Source: Elusimicrobiota bacterium
GTDB taxonomy: Bacteria; Elusimicrobiota; Elusimicrobia; Elusimicrobiales; Elusimicrobiaceae
Assembly (NCBI GenBank): GCA_031258375.1
Contig: JAIRMX010000207.1
Location: 1-9,133, forward strand
DNA length: 9,133 bases
Direction: 5' to 3'
Part shown: positions 1-6,668 of the stretch, in pieces
Layout of the letters: each line of letters starts with the position of its first letter
How positions within the stretch are numbered: the stretch's first letter is position 1
Program-made: the position numbers and the translations under genes
Notes under the pieces: generated by a model
What the model saw: the letters and a program-made list of their open reading frames with translations, nothing else
What the model was told of the DNA's origin: nothing
Databases searched by the model: none

Positions 1-150
1 GATACTTGCGTAAACTGCGGCGCATGCGAACCCGCTTGCCCGGTTTCCGCTATTTCCGAGATTGCCGCCAAAAGAGTTATAGACGCCGAAAAATGCGTTG
101 ATTGCGGTTCTTGCGCCGGCGCCTGTCCGGTTTCGGCTATCTCAGCTTAA
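1..150 (+). CDS. 2[4Fe-4S] ferredoxin, clostridial type (5' end missing)
   Basis: The gene enters from the left edge and ends with TAA at 148-150, so 49 residues are visible. It is a small soluble electron carrier holding two [4Fe-4S] clusters. Both cluster motifs are complete: Cys3-x2-Cys6-x2-Cys9-x3-Cys13-Pro and Cys32-x2-Cys35-x2-Cys38-x3-Cys42-Pro. Each is followed by the same residues, Val-Ser-Ala-Ile-Ser, which shows the internal duplication typical of this family. Clostridial ferredoxins are about 55 residues long, so probably only 6 to 10 N-terminal residues are lost. Such proteins serve pyruvate:ferredoxin oxidoreductase, hydrogenases and similar enzymes in anaerobes; the partner here is unknown. 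A terminator follows directly, so it is transcriptionally separate from the next operon. The C-terminal piece of a larger ferredoxin-domain enzyme subunit cannot be excluded because the start is outside the window. Confidence 0.93.
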   Translation, partial: DTCVNCGACEPACPVSAISEIAAKRVIDAEKCVDCGSCAGACPVSAISA

Positions 151-169
151 AAAAATAGAAAATATTTTA

Positions 170-206
170 AGTCCCTCCGCCTTAATAAGGTTGAGGGGCT
201 TTTTTT
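170..206 (+). terminator. Rho-independent terminator after the ferredoxin gene
   Basis: AGTCCCTC (170-177) pairs with GAGGGGCT (193-200) with one G-U pair. An inner CCTT/AAGG helix extends the hairpin, and a run of seven T follows (200-206). It lies 20 nt after the ferredoxin stop codon and upstream of the next promoter. Confidence 0.88.
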
Positions 207-221
207 CGGATTATTCAAAAA

Positions 222-230
222 TGATATACT
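222..230 (+). promoter_or_regulatory. Extended -10 promoter of the DUF4321-maf-trxB operon
   Basis: TGATATACT is an extended -10 element (TG-n-TATACT, hexamer at 225-230). At the usual spacing no good -35 box is present, only part of the terminator T-run, which is tolerated with an extended -10. The expected start is near 237. A strong ribosome binding site, AAGGAGA at 238-244, sits 6 nt before the ATG at 251. Confidence 0.6.
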
Positions 231-250
231 TTTAATTAAGGAGAATTTTT

Positions 251-481
251 ATGAAAAACGTTAGAAGCGTTGTATTTGTGGTAATATTTTTTATTTTGGC
301 CGGTCTTATAGGATACGGTTTTGAAAAAATTTTTGTCGCGCTTTTGCCGTCCGATTTAACCGGAATGCTGGTGCGCGTTTGGGATATAGGGGTGCATTCG
401 CTTTCGCTTAACTTTAATTTATGCGGAGTATGCGGTATAGTAATTTCATTTTTTATTGTGAACTATTTGATGAAAAAATAA
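251..481 (+). CDS. Small two-helix membrane protein, DUF4321-like
   Basis: A 76-residue protein with a basic N-terminus, one hydrophobic helix at about residues 6-24 and a second at about 55-73, ending in Lys-Lys. The central stretch (about 25-54) is probably exposed outside the membrane. The C-terminal half, with alternating Leu/Asn (Ser-Leu-Ser-Leu-Asn-Phe-Asn-Leu) running into a Gly-containing helix, resembles the DUF4321 family, whose members are small membrane proteins often encoded beside maf. The family assignment is from memory of its pattern, and no molecular function is known. The ATG at 251 has a strong AAGGAGA site. The gene is first in an operon: its stop codon is separated from the maf ATG by a single base, so maf is probably translated by coupling. 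The context hints at a cell-envelope or division role, but that is only inference. Confidence 0.7.
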   Translation: MKNVRSVVFVVIFFILAGLIGYGFEKIFVALLPSDLTGMLVRVWDIGVHSLSLNFNLCGVCGIVISFFIVNYLMKK

Positions 482-482
482 A

Positions 483-1037
483 ATGAGAATTATTTTAGCG
501 TCCGGCTCGCCGCGCCGACGGGATATTTTGGCGGGTATGGGTTATAAATTTGATGTTATCCTGCCAAATATCGCCGAGATTACCGGCAAAAAACGTCCTT
601 CGGCCGTAGTGCAAGATATTGCTTTAAAAAAAGCTTTTGCGGTTGCTTCGCTTTATCCGGACGCGCTCGTTATCGGCGGAGATACCGTTGTCTACTGTAA
701 AGGCCGCATTATAGGCAAGCCCAAAAATGCCAAAGACGCTTTGCGTATTTTGCATTTGGAAAACGGTTCATGGCAAAGCGTTTACAGCGGGCTTGCGCTT
801 ATTTGTAAAAATCAAAAAAAATGCGCGCTGGGATTTGACATTACAAAGTGCAAAGCGCGTTTTTTGGACGAAGAAACTTTAAAATTTCTTGCGCTTAAAC
901 ATTTGGATAAAGCGGGCGCTTACGCGATGCAGGATAAAGACGATACGTTTATCGAGCGGGTAATAGGTTCTTACGATAACGTTGTCGGAATGCCGACGGA
1001 ACTTTTAAAAAAAATGATGAAGGAGTTTGGAAAATGA
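483..1037 (+). CDS. maf: Maf-family nucleoside triphosphate pyrophosphatase
   Basis: Maf proteins hydrolyse non-canonical or selected nucleoside triphosphates to monophosphate and pyrophosphate in the cytosol. They act as house-cleaning enzymes and are linked to septum inhibition. The 184-residue length is normal. Visible signatures are the N-terminal substrate loop Ser-Gly-Ser-Pro-Arg-Arg (7-12), the catalytic-region Gly-Gly-Asp-Thr-Val-Val with Asp67 (65-70), Gly-Lys-Pro (78-80), the Lys-Ala-Gly-Ala-Tyr-Ala-Met-Gln segment (143-150) and Gly-Ser-Tyr-Asp-Asn-Val-Val-Gly-Met-Pro (162-171). Thr68 after the catalytic Asp and Gln150 fit the YhdE-type (dTTP/UTP-preferring) subfamily better than the YceF type, but this subclass call is tentative. 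No Shine-Dalgarno site precedes the ATG, which lies one base after the upstream TAA, so translation is presumably coupled. The 3' end overlaps trxB by ATGA. Confidence 0.95.
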   Translation: MRIILASGSPRRRDILAGMGYKFDVILPNIAEITGKKRPSAVVQDIALKKAFAVASLYPDALVIGGDTVVYCKGRIIGKPKNAKDALRILHLENGSWQSVYSGLALICKNQKKCALGFDITKCKARFLDEETLKFLALKHLDKAGAYAMQDKDDTFIERVIGSYDNVVGMPTELLKKMMKEFGK

Positions 1038-1963
1038 TTAATACCGACATATTGGCGATAGGCTCAGGACCCGCCGGCTGCACGGCCGCAATTTACGGCG
1101 TGCGCTCGGGTTATAAAACAATTGTGCTTTGCGGCGCGTCGCACGGCGGACAGCTTGTAAAAACCAACGATATGGAAAATTTCCCGGGATTTGTAGATCC
1201 CATATCCGGCTATGAAGTTATGGATAGAATTCACAAGCAATGCTCGCGGCTCGGCGTAGAATTTATGCAGGAAACGGCCGTAAAAATAGAGACCGGCGCA
1301 AGGCCTTTTACCCTTCATTGCGCAAGCGGTCTTCAAATAGCCGCGCGCGCGGTTATAATAAGCGTCGGCGCCTGCGCGTCGCGGCTCGGCATTGAAAGCG
1401 AAAAGCGTTTTATGGGCAAAGGGGTTTCCACCTGCGCCACTTGCGACGGTTTTTTTTATAAGAATAAAACCGCTTGCGTTATCGGCGGCGGAAATAGAGC
1501 CGTTGAAGAAGCGGTTTTTCTTACTAAATTTTGCAAAAAAGTTTATCTTATTCACCGCCGCGAAACTTTTAGAGCGCATAAAGTCAGCGTGGATAAAGCC
1601 CGCGCGATTGCGAACTTGGAATTTGTTCTTTCCTCCGCGGTGGAAAGCATTAACGGCGACGAGTCGGGCGTAAAATCTATTACGGTTAGAAACATCAACA
1701 CAAAAGTTTTGCGCGATATAGAAACTGACGGTGTTTTTGTAGCCGTAGGCACAAGGCCGCAAACGGATTTTTTAAAGGACAGCGGGGTAGAATTGACGTC
1801 CGGCGGATATATTGTCGTAAACGAAAAAACGCATACCAATATTAAAGGCATATTTGCCGCCGGGGATTGTACTAATTCTATGTATAATCAGGCTGTTATT
1901 GCTGCCGGCTCCGGCGCAAAGGCCGCTATGGAAGCGGTTTCTTTCCTGAATGAAGATTGCTAA
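1034..1963 (+). CDS. trxB: Thioredoxin reductase (NADPH, FAD)
   Basis: A cytosolic flavoenzyme that passes electrons from NADPH through FAD and a redox-active disulfide to thioredoxin. At 309 residues it has the usual low-molecular-weight TrxB length. Domains in order: FAD-binding Gly-x-Gly-Pro-Ala-Gly (10-15) with Gly-Gly-Gln-Leu (38-41); the inserted NAD(P)H domain with redox pair Cys134-Ala-Thr-Cys137, nucleotide loop Gly-Gly-Gly-Asn-Arg-Ala (151-156) and the 2'-phosphate site His-Arg-Arg-x-x-Phe-Arg (175-181); then the C-terminal FAD motif Gly-Ile-Phe-Ala-Ala-Gly-Asp-Cys (272-279). The usual nucleotide loop is Gly-Gly-Gly-Asp-Ser-Ala, so Asn154-Arg155 is a departure. Retention of the His-Arg-Arg motif argues for NADPH use rather than the ferredoxin-dependent clostridial type. 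AGGAG at 1021-1025 lies 8 nt before the ATG, which overlaps the maf stop codon. Confidence 0.95.
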   Translation: MINTDILAIGSGPAGCTAAIYGVRSGYKTIVLCGASHGGQLVKTNDMENFPGFVDPISGYEVMDRIHKQCSRLGVEFMQETAVKIETGARPFTLHCASGLQIAARAVIISVGACASRLGIESEKRFMGKGVSTCATCDGFFYKNKTACVIGGGNRAVEEAVFLTKFCKKVYLIHRRETFRAHKVSVDKARAIANLEFVLSSAVESINGDESGVKSITVRNINTKVLRDIETDGVFVAVGTRPQTDFLKDSGVELTSGGYIVVNEKTHTNIKGIFAAGDCTNSMYNQAVIAAGSGAKAAMEAVSFLNEDC

Positions 1964-2006
1964 ATCTATGTCTGGCAAAATATTTTTCAGTTAACGGAGA
2001 AAACAC

Positions 2007-2579
2007 ATGAAAATAATCGCTTTAAACGGAAGTCCGAGAAAAAACGGAAATACCAAAATTCTTATTGACACTGTATTGAAACCTTTAACGGATGCGGGAG
2101 CGCAAACGAAAATTATACAGCTTGGCGCTTCCGGCATAAAACCGTGCATTGCTTGCGGCGGCTGCATAAAACAGAAAAACAGAAAGTGCGTCGTTGAAGA
2201 CGTATTAAATACTTTTATTGAAGATATTTGGGCGGCCGACGCGCTTATTATAGGTTCGCCGACGTATTTTGCCAATGCCACTGCGGAGGTTAGAAGTTTT
2301 GTCGACCGCGTAGGTTATGTAGGCAGGGCAAACGGCGGCCTTTTGAAAAGAAAAGTAGGAGTCGCCATTGCCGTTATGCGCCGCGCTGGGGCGATGACCG
2401 TTTTGGACAGTATTAACAAATTATTTTTTATAAGCGATATGTACAGCGTGGGTTCAAGTTATTGGAATATTGCTTTCGGGCGGGAAAAGAGGGAAGTTGT
2501 TGACGACGAAGAAGGTATGAAAACCATGATAAATCTCGGCGAAAATATTTTATATCTTTTGCGGCAGCTTAAAAAATAA
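2007..2579 (+). CDS. Flavodoxin-fold FMN protein with four-cysteine motif (iron-sulfur flavoprotein / NADPH-dependent FMN reductase family)
   Basis: A 190-residue soluble flavodoxin-like protein. The FMN phosphate loop is Asn-Gly-Ser-Pro-Arg-Lys-Asn-Gly-Asn-Thr (7-16). A second flavin-contacting segment is Gly-Ser-Pro-Thr-Tyr-Phe-Ala-Asn (83-90), followed by Val-Arg-Ser-Phe-Val-Asp-Arg (95-101). Between them lies Cys47-x2-Cys50-x2-Cys53-x7-Cys61, the compact motif by which archaeal and bacterial iron-sulfur flavoproteins (Isf) bind a [4Fe-4S] cluster. The most likely role is electron transfer or reduction of oxygen species or quinone-like substrates in an anaerobe; the true substrate cannot be read from sequence. 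A good ribosome binding site, GGAGA (1996-2000), lies 6 nt before the ATG. It is 43 nt downstream of trxB with no terminator visible, so it may share that transcript. Its shared redox theme with trxB is suggestive but not proof of a common pathway. Confidence 0.88.
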   Translation: MKIIALNGSPRKNGNTKILIDTVLKPLTDAGAQTKIIQLGASGIKPCIACGGCIKQKNRKCVVEDVLNTFIEDIWAADALIIGSPTYFANATAEVRSFVDRVGYVGRANGGLLKRKVGVAIAVMRRAGAMTVLDSINKLFFISDMYSVGSSYWNIAFGREKREVVDDEEGMKTMINLGENILYLLRQLKK

Positions 2580-2597
2580 ATAATAATTGCGTATAAT
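2569..2597 (+). promoter_or_regulatory. Candidate recO promoter giving a leaderless mRNA
   Basis: TATAAT (2592-2597) is a perfect -10 hexamer. TTAAAA (2569-2574), a 4-of-6 match to the -35 box, lies 17 nt upstream and overlaps the last codons of the flavoprotein gene. Transcription would begin at about 2603-2605, on the A of the recO ATG (2604). The -10 match is strong but the -35 is weak, and the region is AT-rich. Confidence 0.5.
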
Positions 2598-2603
2598 AAA
2601 TAT

Positions 2604-3302
2604 ATGAACTTTACCGACAGGATTATAGTTCTTTTACGGCAAAATTTCCGCGAGGCGGACCGCATAGTGTGTATTTACAGCCTCGAACACGGACGTATGG
2701 CTTTGCGTCTTCCGGGCGTAAATAAATCCGTTTCAAAACTTAAGGCGATAAGCGAGCCTTTTGCAAAATCTTCCGCCCGCATTTATATAAGGCGCAATGC
2801 TTCCGTCGGCTGCATTACGGGCGGCAAGCTTGAAAGCGTTTACCCCAATATACGGGCCGATTTTAAAAAAATGCGCGCGGCTTTATATTTTTGCGAACTA
2901 TTTTACAGGCTTACCGCAGACGGCGCGCCAAACGAACAAAAGTTTTTATTTCTTGAAGAATCTCTAAACCAACTTGAGCGTTCTTATTTAAATTCGGCTT
3001 TTGCGCCCGCTTTTTTGTTGCGTTTTATGCAGCTCAGCGGATATGGTTTGAAAAATATGCCAGTTTTGGATATCGACGAAAATTTTTGGGATATGATGCA
3101 CAATCTGCCTATGGGGGAGCTTAATTTTACGACTGAGCGCGATAGAGACAATTTAAATAAATCCAAATACGTATGCAGGCGGTTTTTAAATAAATATTTA
3201 CAGTATCCGCTTAATACGATATCGGAACTGGAACTTGCTTATCCGTTTATTTCGAAAGAAGAAACTCTTATGGAAACCGCCTTAGAATCCGCCGTAGTTT
3301 GA
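2604..3302 (+). CDS. recO: DNA repair protein RecO
   Basis: RecO works with RecR (and RecF) to load RecA onto SSB-coated single-stranded DNA in gap repair. This 232-residue protein has the family layout. The N-terminal OB-fold (about 1-80) carries the hallmark Arg-Glu-Ala-Asp-Arg-Ile-Val (16-22), the Glu-His-Gly turn (28-30) and the Lys-Ser-Val-Ser-Lys-Leu region (41-46). A helical C-terminal domain follows, with the conserved Phe-Leu-Leu-Arg-Phe-x-x-x-x-Gly-Tyr segment (137-147). The zinc-binding Cys pairs found in many RecO proteins after that segment are absent, as in E. coli RecO. The ATG at 2604 is right because the family signature begins at once, yet no Shine-Dalgarno site exists in the 24-nt gap; see the promoter entry. 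The gene is convergent with carB, with 2 nt between stop codons and no obvious terminator. Confidence 0.9.
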   Translation: MNFTDRIIVLLRQNFREADRIVCIYSLEHGRMALRLPGVNKSVSKLKAISEPFAKSSARIYIRRNASVGCITGGKLESVYPNIRADFKKMRAALYFCELFYRLTADGAPNEQKFLFLEESLNQLERSYLNSAFAPAFLLRFMQLSGYGLKNMPVLDIDENFWDMMHNLPMGELNFTTERDRDNLNKSKYVCRRFLNKYLQYPLNTISELELAYPFISKEETLMETALESAVV

Positions 3303-3304
3303 TA

Positions 3305-6300
3305 TTACAAATGTATTAAATCCTCCTTTTCAAGCAAAGCTTGATAAGAATCAAAAGCTTTTAAATAAGCTATTGATTTTTCTAAATTAGTAAGCAGCGA
3401 ACAATTGCATTTAACGGCCAATTTGCGTATTGCGGAATTATATTCAAGCTCGGTCAAATCAAGGCTTTTATGCACGTTGATTACAAAATCAACTTTGCCT
3501 TCTTTTATAATATCAAGCGGCGTGGGGGATTTATGATATCCGAGCTGCACGGCATTATAGCCGCGCGCTTGAAGATATTCGGCCGTGCCCCAAGTTGCGT
3601 AAACCGGAAGGCCGAAAGCATAAACGTTGTTTATAACTTCCATAAATTTGATTTTATCGCGTTCTCTGCCGGTGCTGAGCAAAATGCCCTTTTTCGGCGT
3701 TTTTATTTGGGTGGATTCCATAGCCAGAAGCATAGCTTCGTTAAAATTTTTGCCTATGCAGCCGACTTCGCCGGTTGAAGCCATTTCAACGCCTAGAATC
3801 GGATCCGCTCCGTCAAGACGTTGAAAGCTGAACATGCTTGCCTTTATGCCCGTATAAGGTATTTCGCTCTCGTCCACGAATATTTTGCTGACCGGCTTTT
3901 CGTCCATAACTTTGCAGGCCGTTTCGGCAAGGTTATGCCCCGAAACTTTGGTTATAAACGGGAAAGATCGCGAAGCGCGCGCGTTGCATTCGATAACTTT
4001 CACGTCGTTGTCTTTGGCTATAAACTGTATGTTGAAAGGCCCGTTTAATTTGAGTTCTTTTGCTATTTTACGCACTATGTCCCGTATTGAATTTACGGTT
4101 TTTACGTAAATTTTTTCGGAGGGGAAAACCATAGTCGCGTCCCCGCTGTGCACGCCGGCGTTTTCAACGTGTTCGGATATGAAAGAGACCAAAACTTCTC
4201 CGTTTTTTGCCACGCCGTCGCATTCGAGTTCTTTTGCGTCCAAAATAAATTGCGATAATACCACCGGATAATCCGCCGAGATGTCTTTTGTCAAAGAAAG
4301 ATAATAATCAAGCGTTTGCTTATCGTTTGCCACGTTCATCAAAGTGCCGGACAGTACGAAACTCGGCCTTATAAGCACGGGAAATCCGACTTCTTCAATA
4401 AAGGCGTCAATTTCCGCCCGCGAAGCGGCCGAAGTCCACTTAGGTTGATCTATACAAAGACGGTCTAATATTGCGGAAAATTTCGTTCTGTCTTCGGCTT
4501 TATCGACGGTTTCATAGCTGTGTCCCAAAAGTTTAACGCCGGCATTTGCAAGATAAGGCGTGAGATTGTTGGGATTCTGCCCGCCCATGCAGGCAACTAC
4601 GCCGCGCGGGCGTTCGATATCCGCAATGTCCATAACGCGCTCAAAAGAAAGTTCTTCAAAATAAAGCCGGTCGGAGGAATTATAATCTGTGGAAACGGTT
4701 TCGGGATTACAGTTGATTATGATACTGTCGTCTTTTTGCTGTTTAAAATAGCGGCTTGTCATAACGGAACACCAGTCAAATTCCAGACTGCTGCCTATTC
4801 TGTAGCTGCCGCTGCCGAGCGTAATTACGCTGCGGTTTTTGCTTTTAATCGATACGTCGTTAAAATTGCCGTCGTAAGTGAGATAAAGATAATTGGATTT
4901 CGTGGCGTACTCGGCGGAAGTCGTGTCTATTTGTTTAACCACGGGCGTTATTTTTAGCTTTTTGCGAAGCGCCCGCAAACTTAAAGAGAGAGCGGTGATT
5001 TCTTTAACGGTGAATTTACGCTGCGCTGCCGCGGTTGAAAGTAAAAATTTGGTCAGTTGAAAATCGCTGAAACCGCGGCTTTTAAGCCTTTTTAAATATT
5101 CGCGGTCGATATCTTTGAAATGTTTTGCGATGTCTTTTGGAGTTATTTTTGACGGCAATTTTATATTTTTGAAAAATTCGCGAACCTCTCCTTCAAGTTG
5201 GGAAAGATAATACAAATGGCTTAAAAACCACGGTTCTATTTTTGTGTGATTTTGCACGGACTGCACCGTAAAGCCGCGACGGAAAAGTTCGTATATCGCA
5301 AATACGCGCATATTTGTGGGGTTTAAAAGTTCGCTGAGCAATTCCTTGTTTTGCGCGTCTTTAAAAATTTCTTTTGAAAGGCCTTCCTCGTCTTCCTGAA
5401 CCATGCGTATGGCTTTTTGCATAACTTCGCAGAAATTACGGCCTATGGACATAACTTCGCCGACGGATTTCATTTGCGTTCCCAGCTGTTTTGAAACGCC
5501 GGTAAATTTCTTTAAATCCCAACGCGGAATTTTTAAGGAAACATAATCAAGCGAAGGCTCATAAAATGCGGAAGTTGTTCCCGTAACGGGGTTTTTAAGC
5601 TCTAAAAGTTCAAAGCCGCAAACTACTTTTGCGGCGACAAAAGCTATGGGGTATCCGGTCGCTTTGCTTGCCAGCGCGCTCGAGCGGGAAAGGCGCGCGT
5701 TGACTTCGATTACAAAATATTCCAAAGTGAACGGGCTTAATGCAAATTGCACGTTGCATTCGCCCACTACGGCGATGCTTTGTATTATTTTTATGGCGGC
5801 GTCGCGCAGCATATTATTTTCCCTGTTGTTTAAAGTCTGGCAGGGCGCTATTACTATCGAATCGCCGGTATGTATGCCCATAGGGTCAAAATTTTCCATA
5901 TTGCAAATGGTAATGCAATTGCCGCGGCTGTCGCGCATTACTTCGTATTCGATTTCTTTCCACCCGTGCAGGGATTTTTCAATTAATATTTGCGGTACAG
6001 CGGTGAGCGCGGACGCGGCCAGCTTTTCAAGCTGCTGAGGATTTTCCGCAAGCCCGCTTCCAAGCCCGCCCAAAGCGTAGGCCGAGCGCGTAATTACGGG
6101 ATATCCTATTTCCGCCGCGATTTTAAGCGCGTCCTCTACGCTGCGCACGGCTTTGCTCGGCGGCGTAGGCACGCCGATAGAATGCATTTGTTTTGAAAAT
6201 AAATCCCTGTCTTCGGACATTTCCAATGCCGATACCTGAGTTCCCAAAACTTTTACGCCGTATTTTTTCAGCACGCCGGAATTTTCAAGCTCTATTACGC

Positions 6301-6613
6301 AGTTGAGCGAGGTCTGTCCGCCGAAGCCGGCTATAATGGCCGCGGGACGTTCTTTTTTAATTATTTTTTCTATCCAGAAGGGAGTTACGGGATATAGATA
6401 AACTTTTTTATTTGGAGCGGGATTTGTTTGTACGGAAGCTATATTCGGGTTTAATACGATTACTTCAAGGCCTTCTTCTTCAAGAGCTTTTATCGCCTGC
6501 GAGCCGGAATAATCAAACTCGCCCGCCTGCCCTATGGATAGCGCGCCCGAGCCGAGCAGCAAAACTTTTTGTTTTTTATTTTTAACGGGTTTTAAAAAAT
6601 TAAGTATAGGCAT
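3305..6613 (-). CDS. carB: Carbamoyl-phosphate synthase large chain, CAD-like (eukaryote-type)
   Basis: CarB uses two ATP, bicarbonate and ammonia (from CarA) to make carbamoyl phosphate for pyrimidine and arginine synthesis. From the ATG at 6613 it is 1102 residues (E. coli CarB is about 1070). Order: ATP-grasp half 1, with Gly-Ser-Gly-Ala-Leu-Ser-Ile-Gly (21-28), Gly-Trp-Lys-Glu-Ile-Glu-Tyr-Glu (217-224) and Asn-Ala-Arg-Leu-Ser-Arg-Ser-Ser (305-312); oligomerisation linker (about 410-560); ATP-grasp half 2, with Gly-Ser-Gly-Ser-Tyr-Arg-Ile-Gly-Ser-Ser (600-609), His-Val-Glu-Asn-Ala-Gly-Val-His-Ser-Gly-Asp (815-825) and Ser-Arg-Ser-Phe-Pro-Phe (881-886); C-terminal MGS-like allosteric domain (about 975-1102). 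Many signatures match animal CAD rather than E. coli CarB. An in-frame TTG at 6625 would add four residues. I prefer the ATG because GGA lies 7 nt before it and the predicted transcript start leaves only about 7 nt before the TTG. Confidence 0.97.
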   Translation of the reverse strand: MPILNFLKPVKNKKQKVLLLGSGALSIGQAGEFDYSGSQAIKALEEEGLEVIVLNPNIASVQTNPAPNKKVYLYPVTPFWIEKIIKKERPAAIIAGFGGQTSLNCVIELENSGVLKKYGVKVLGTQVSALEMSEDRDLFSKQMHSIGVPTPPSKAVRSVEDALKIAAEIGYPVITRSAYALGGLGSGLAENPQQLEKLAASALTAVPQILIEKSLHGWKEIEYEVMRDSRGNCITICNMENFDPMGIHTGDSIVIAPCQTLNNRENNMLRDAAIKIIQSIAVVGECNVQFALSPFTLEYFVIEVNARLSRSSALASKATGYPIAFVAAKVVCGFELLELKNPVTGTTSAFYEPSLDYVSLKIPRWDLKKFTGVSKQLGTQMKSVGEVMSIGRNFCEVMQKAIRMVQEDEEGLSKEIFKDAQNKELLSELLNPTNMRVFAIYELFRRGFTVQSVQNHTKIEPWFLSHLYYLSQLEGEVREFFKNIKLPSKITPKDIAKHFKDIDREYLKRLKSRGFSDFQLTKFLLSTAAAQRKFTVKEITALSLSLRALRKKLKITPVVKQIDTTSAEYATKSNYLYLTYDGNFNDVSIKSKNRSVITLGSGSYRIGSSLEFDWCSVMTSRYFKQQKDDSIIINCNPETVSTDYNSSDRLYFEELSFERVMDIADIERPRGVVACMGGQNPNNLTPYLANAGVKLLGHSYETVDKAEDRTKFSAILDRLCIDQPKWTSAASRAEIDAFIEEVGFPVLIRPSFVLSGTLMNVANDKQTLDYYLSLTKDISADYPVVLSQFILDAKELECDGVAKNGEVLVSFISEHVENAGVHSGDATMVFPSEKIYVKTVNSIRDIVRKIAKELKLNGPFNIQFIAKDNDVKVIECNARASRSFPFITKVSGHNLAETACKVMDEKPVSKIFVDESEIPYTGIKASMFSFQRLDGADPILGVEMASTGEVGCIGKNFNEAMLLAMESTQIKTPKKGILLSTGRERDKIKFMEVINNVYAFGLPVYATWGTAEYLQARGYNAVQLGYHKSPTPLDIIKEGKVDFVINVHKSLDLTELEYNSAIRKLAVKCNCSLLTNLEKSIAYLKAFDSYQALLEKEDLIHL

Positions 6614-6639
6614 TTTGGTTTCCAAATTGTTCGAGAGTT

Positions 6640-6668
6640 ATTATGAACTTCATTGTATAGTCTATCAA
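6640..6668 (-). promoter_or_regulatory. carB private sigma70-type promoter
   Basis: On the minus strand, TTGATA (6668-6663) and CATAAT (6645-6640) are each 5-of-6 matches to the -35 and -10 consensus, separated by exactly 17 nt. The expected start is near 6633, leaving about 20 nt of leader before the ATG at 6613. It suggests carB can be expressed independently of carA. The imperfect inverted repeat at 6676-6735 lies just upstream. Confidence 0.65.

Noticed and set aside
1064..1762. 232-codon minus-strand open frame opposite trxB
   Set aside because: It lies wholly antisense to a gene with every thioredoxin reductase motif, has no recognisable domain, and is explained by the codon bias of trxB.
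1957..1985. Possible promoter TTGCTA-N17-ATATTT before the flavoprotein gene
   Set aside because: The -10 match is poor, and read-through from trxB is equally likely.
4520..4957. 145-codon plus-strand open frame opposite carB
   Set aside because: It is antisense to the conserved second ATP-grasp half of CarB and shows no family features.
5646..6038. 130-codon plus-strand open frame opposite carB
   Set aside because: It is antisense to the conserved first ATP-grasp half of CarB, with no ribosome site or domain.
6614..6625. TTG start giving four extra residues on CarB
   Set aside because: There is no Shine-Dalgarno site before it, and the predicted transcript start leaves only about 7 nt of leader. 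The ATG at 6613 has GGA at a suitable distance. It remains possible.
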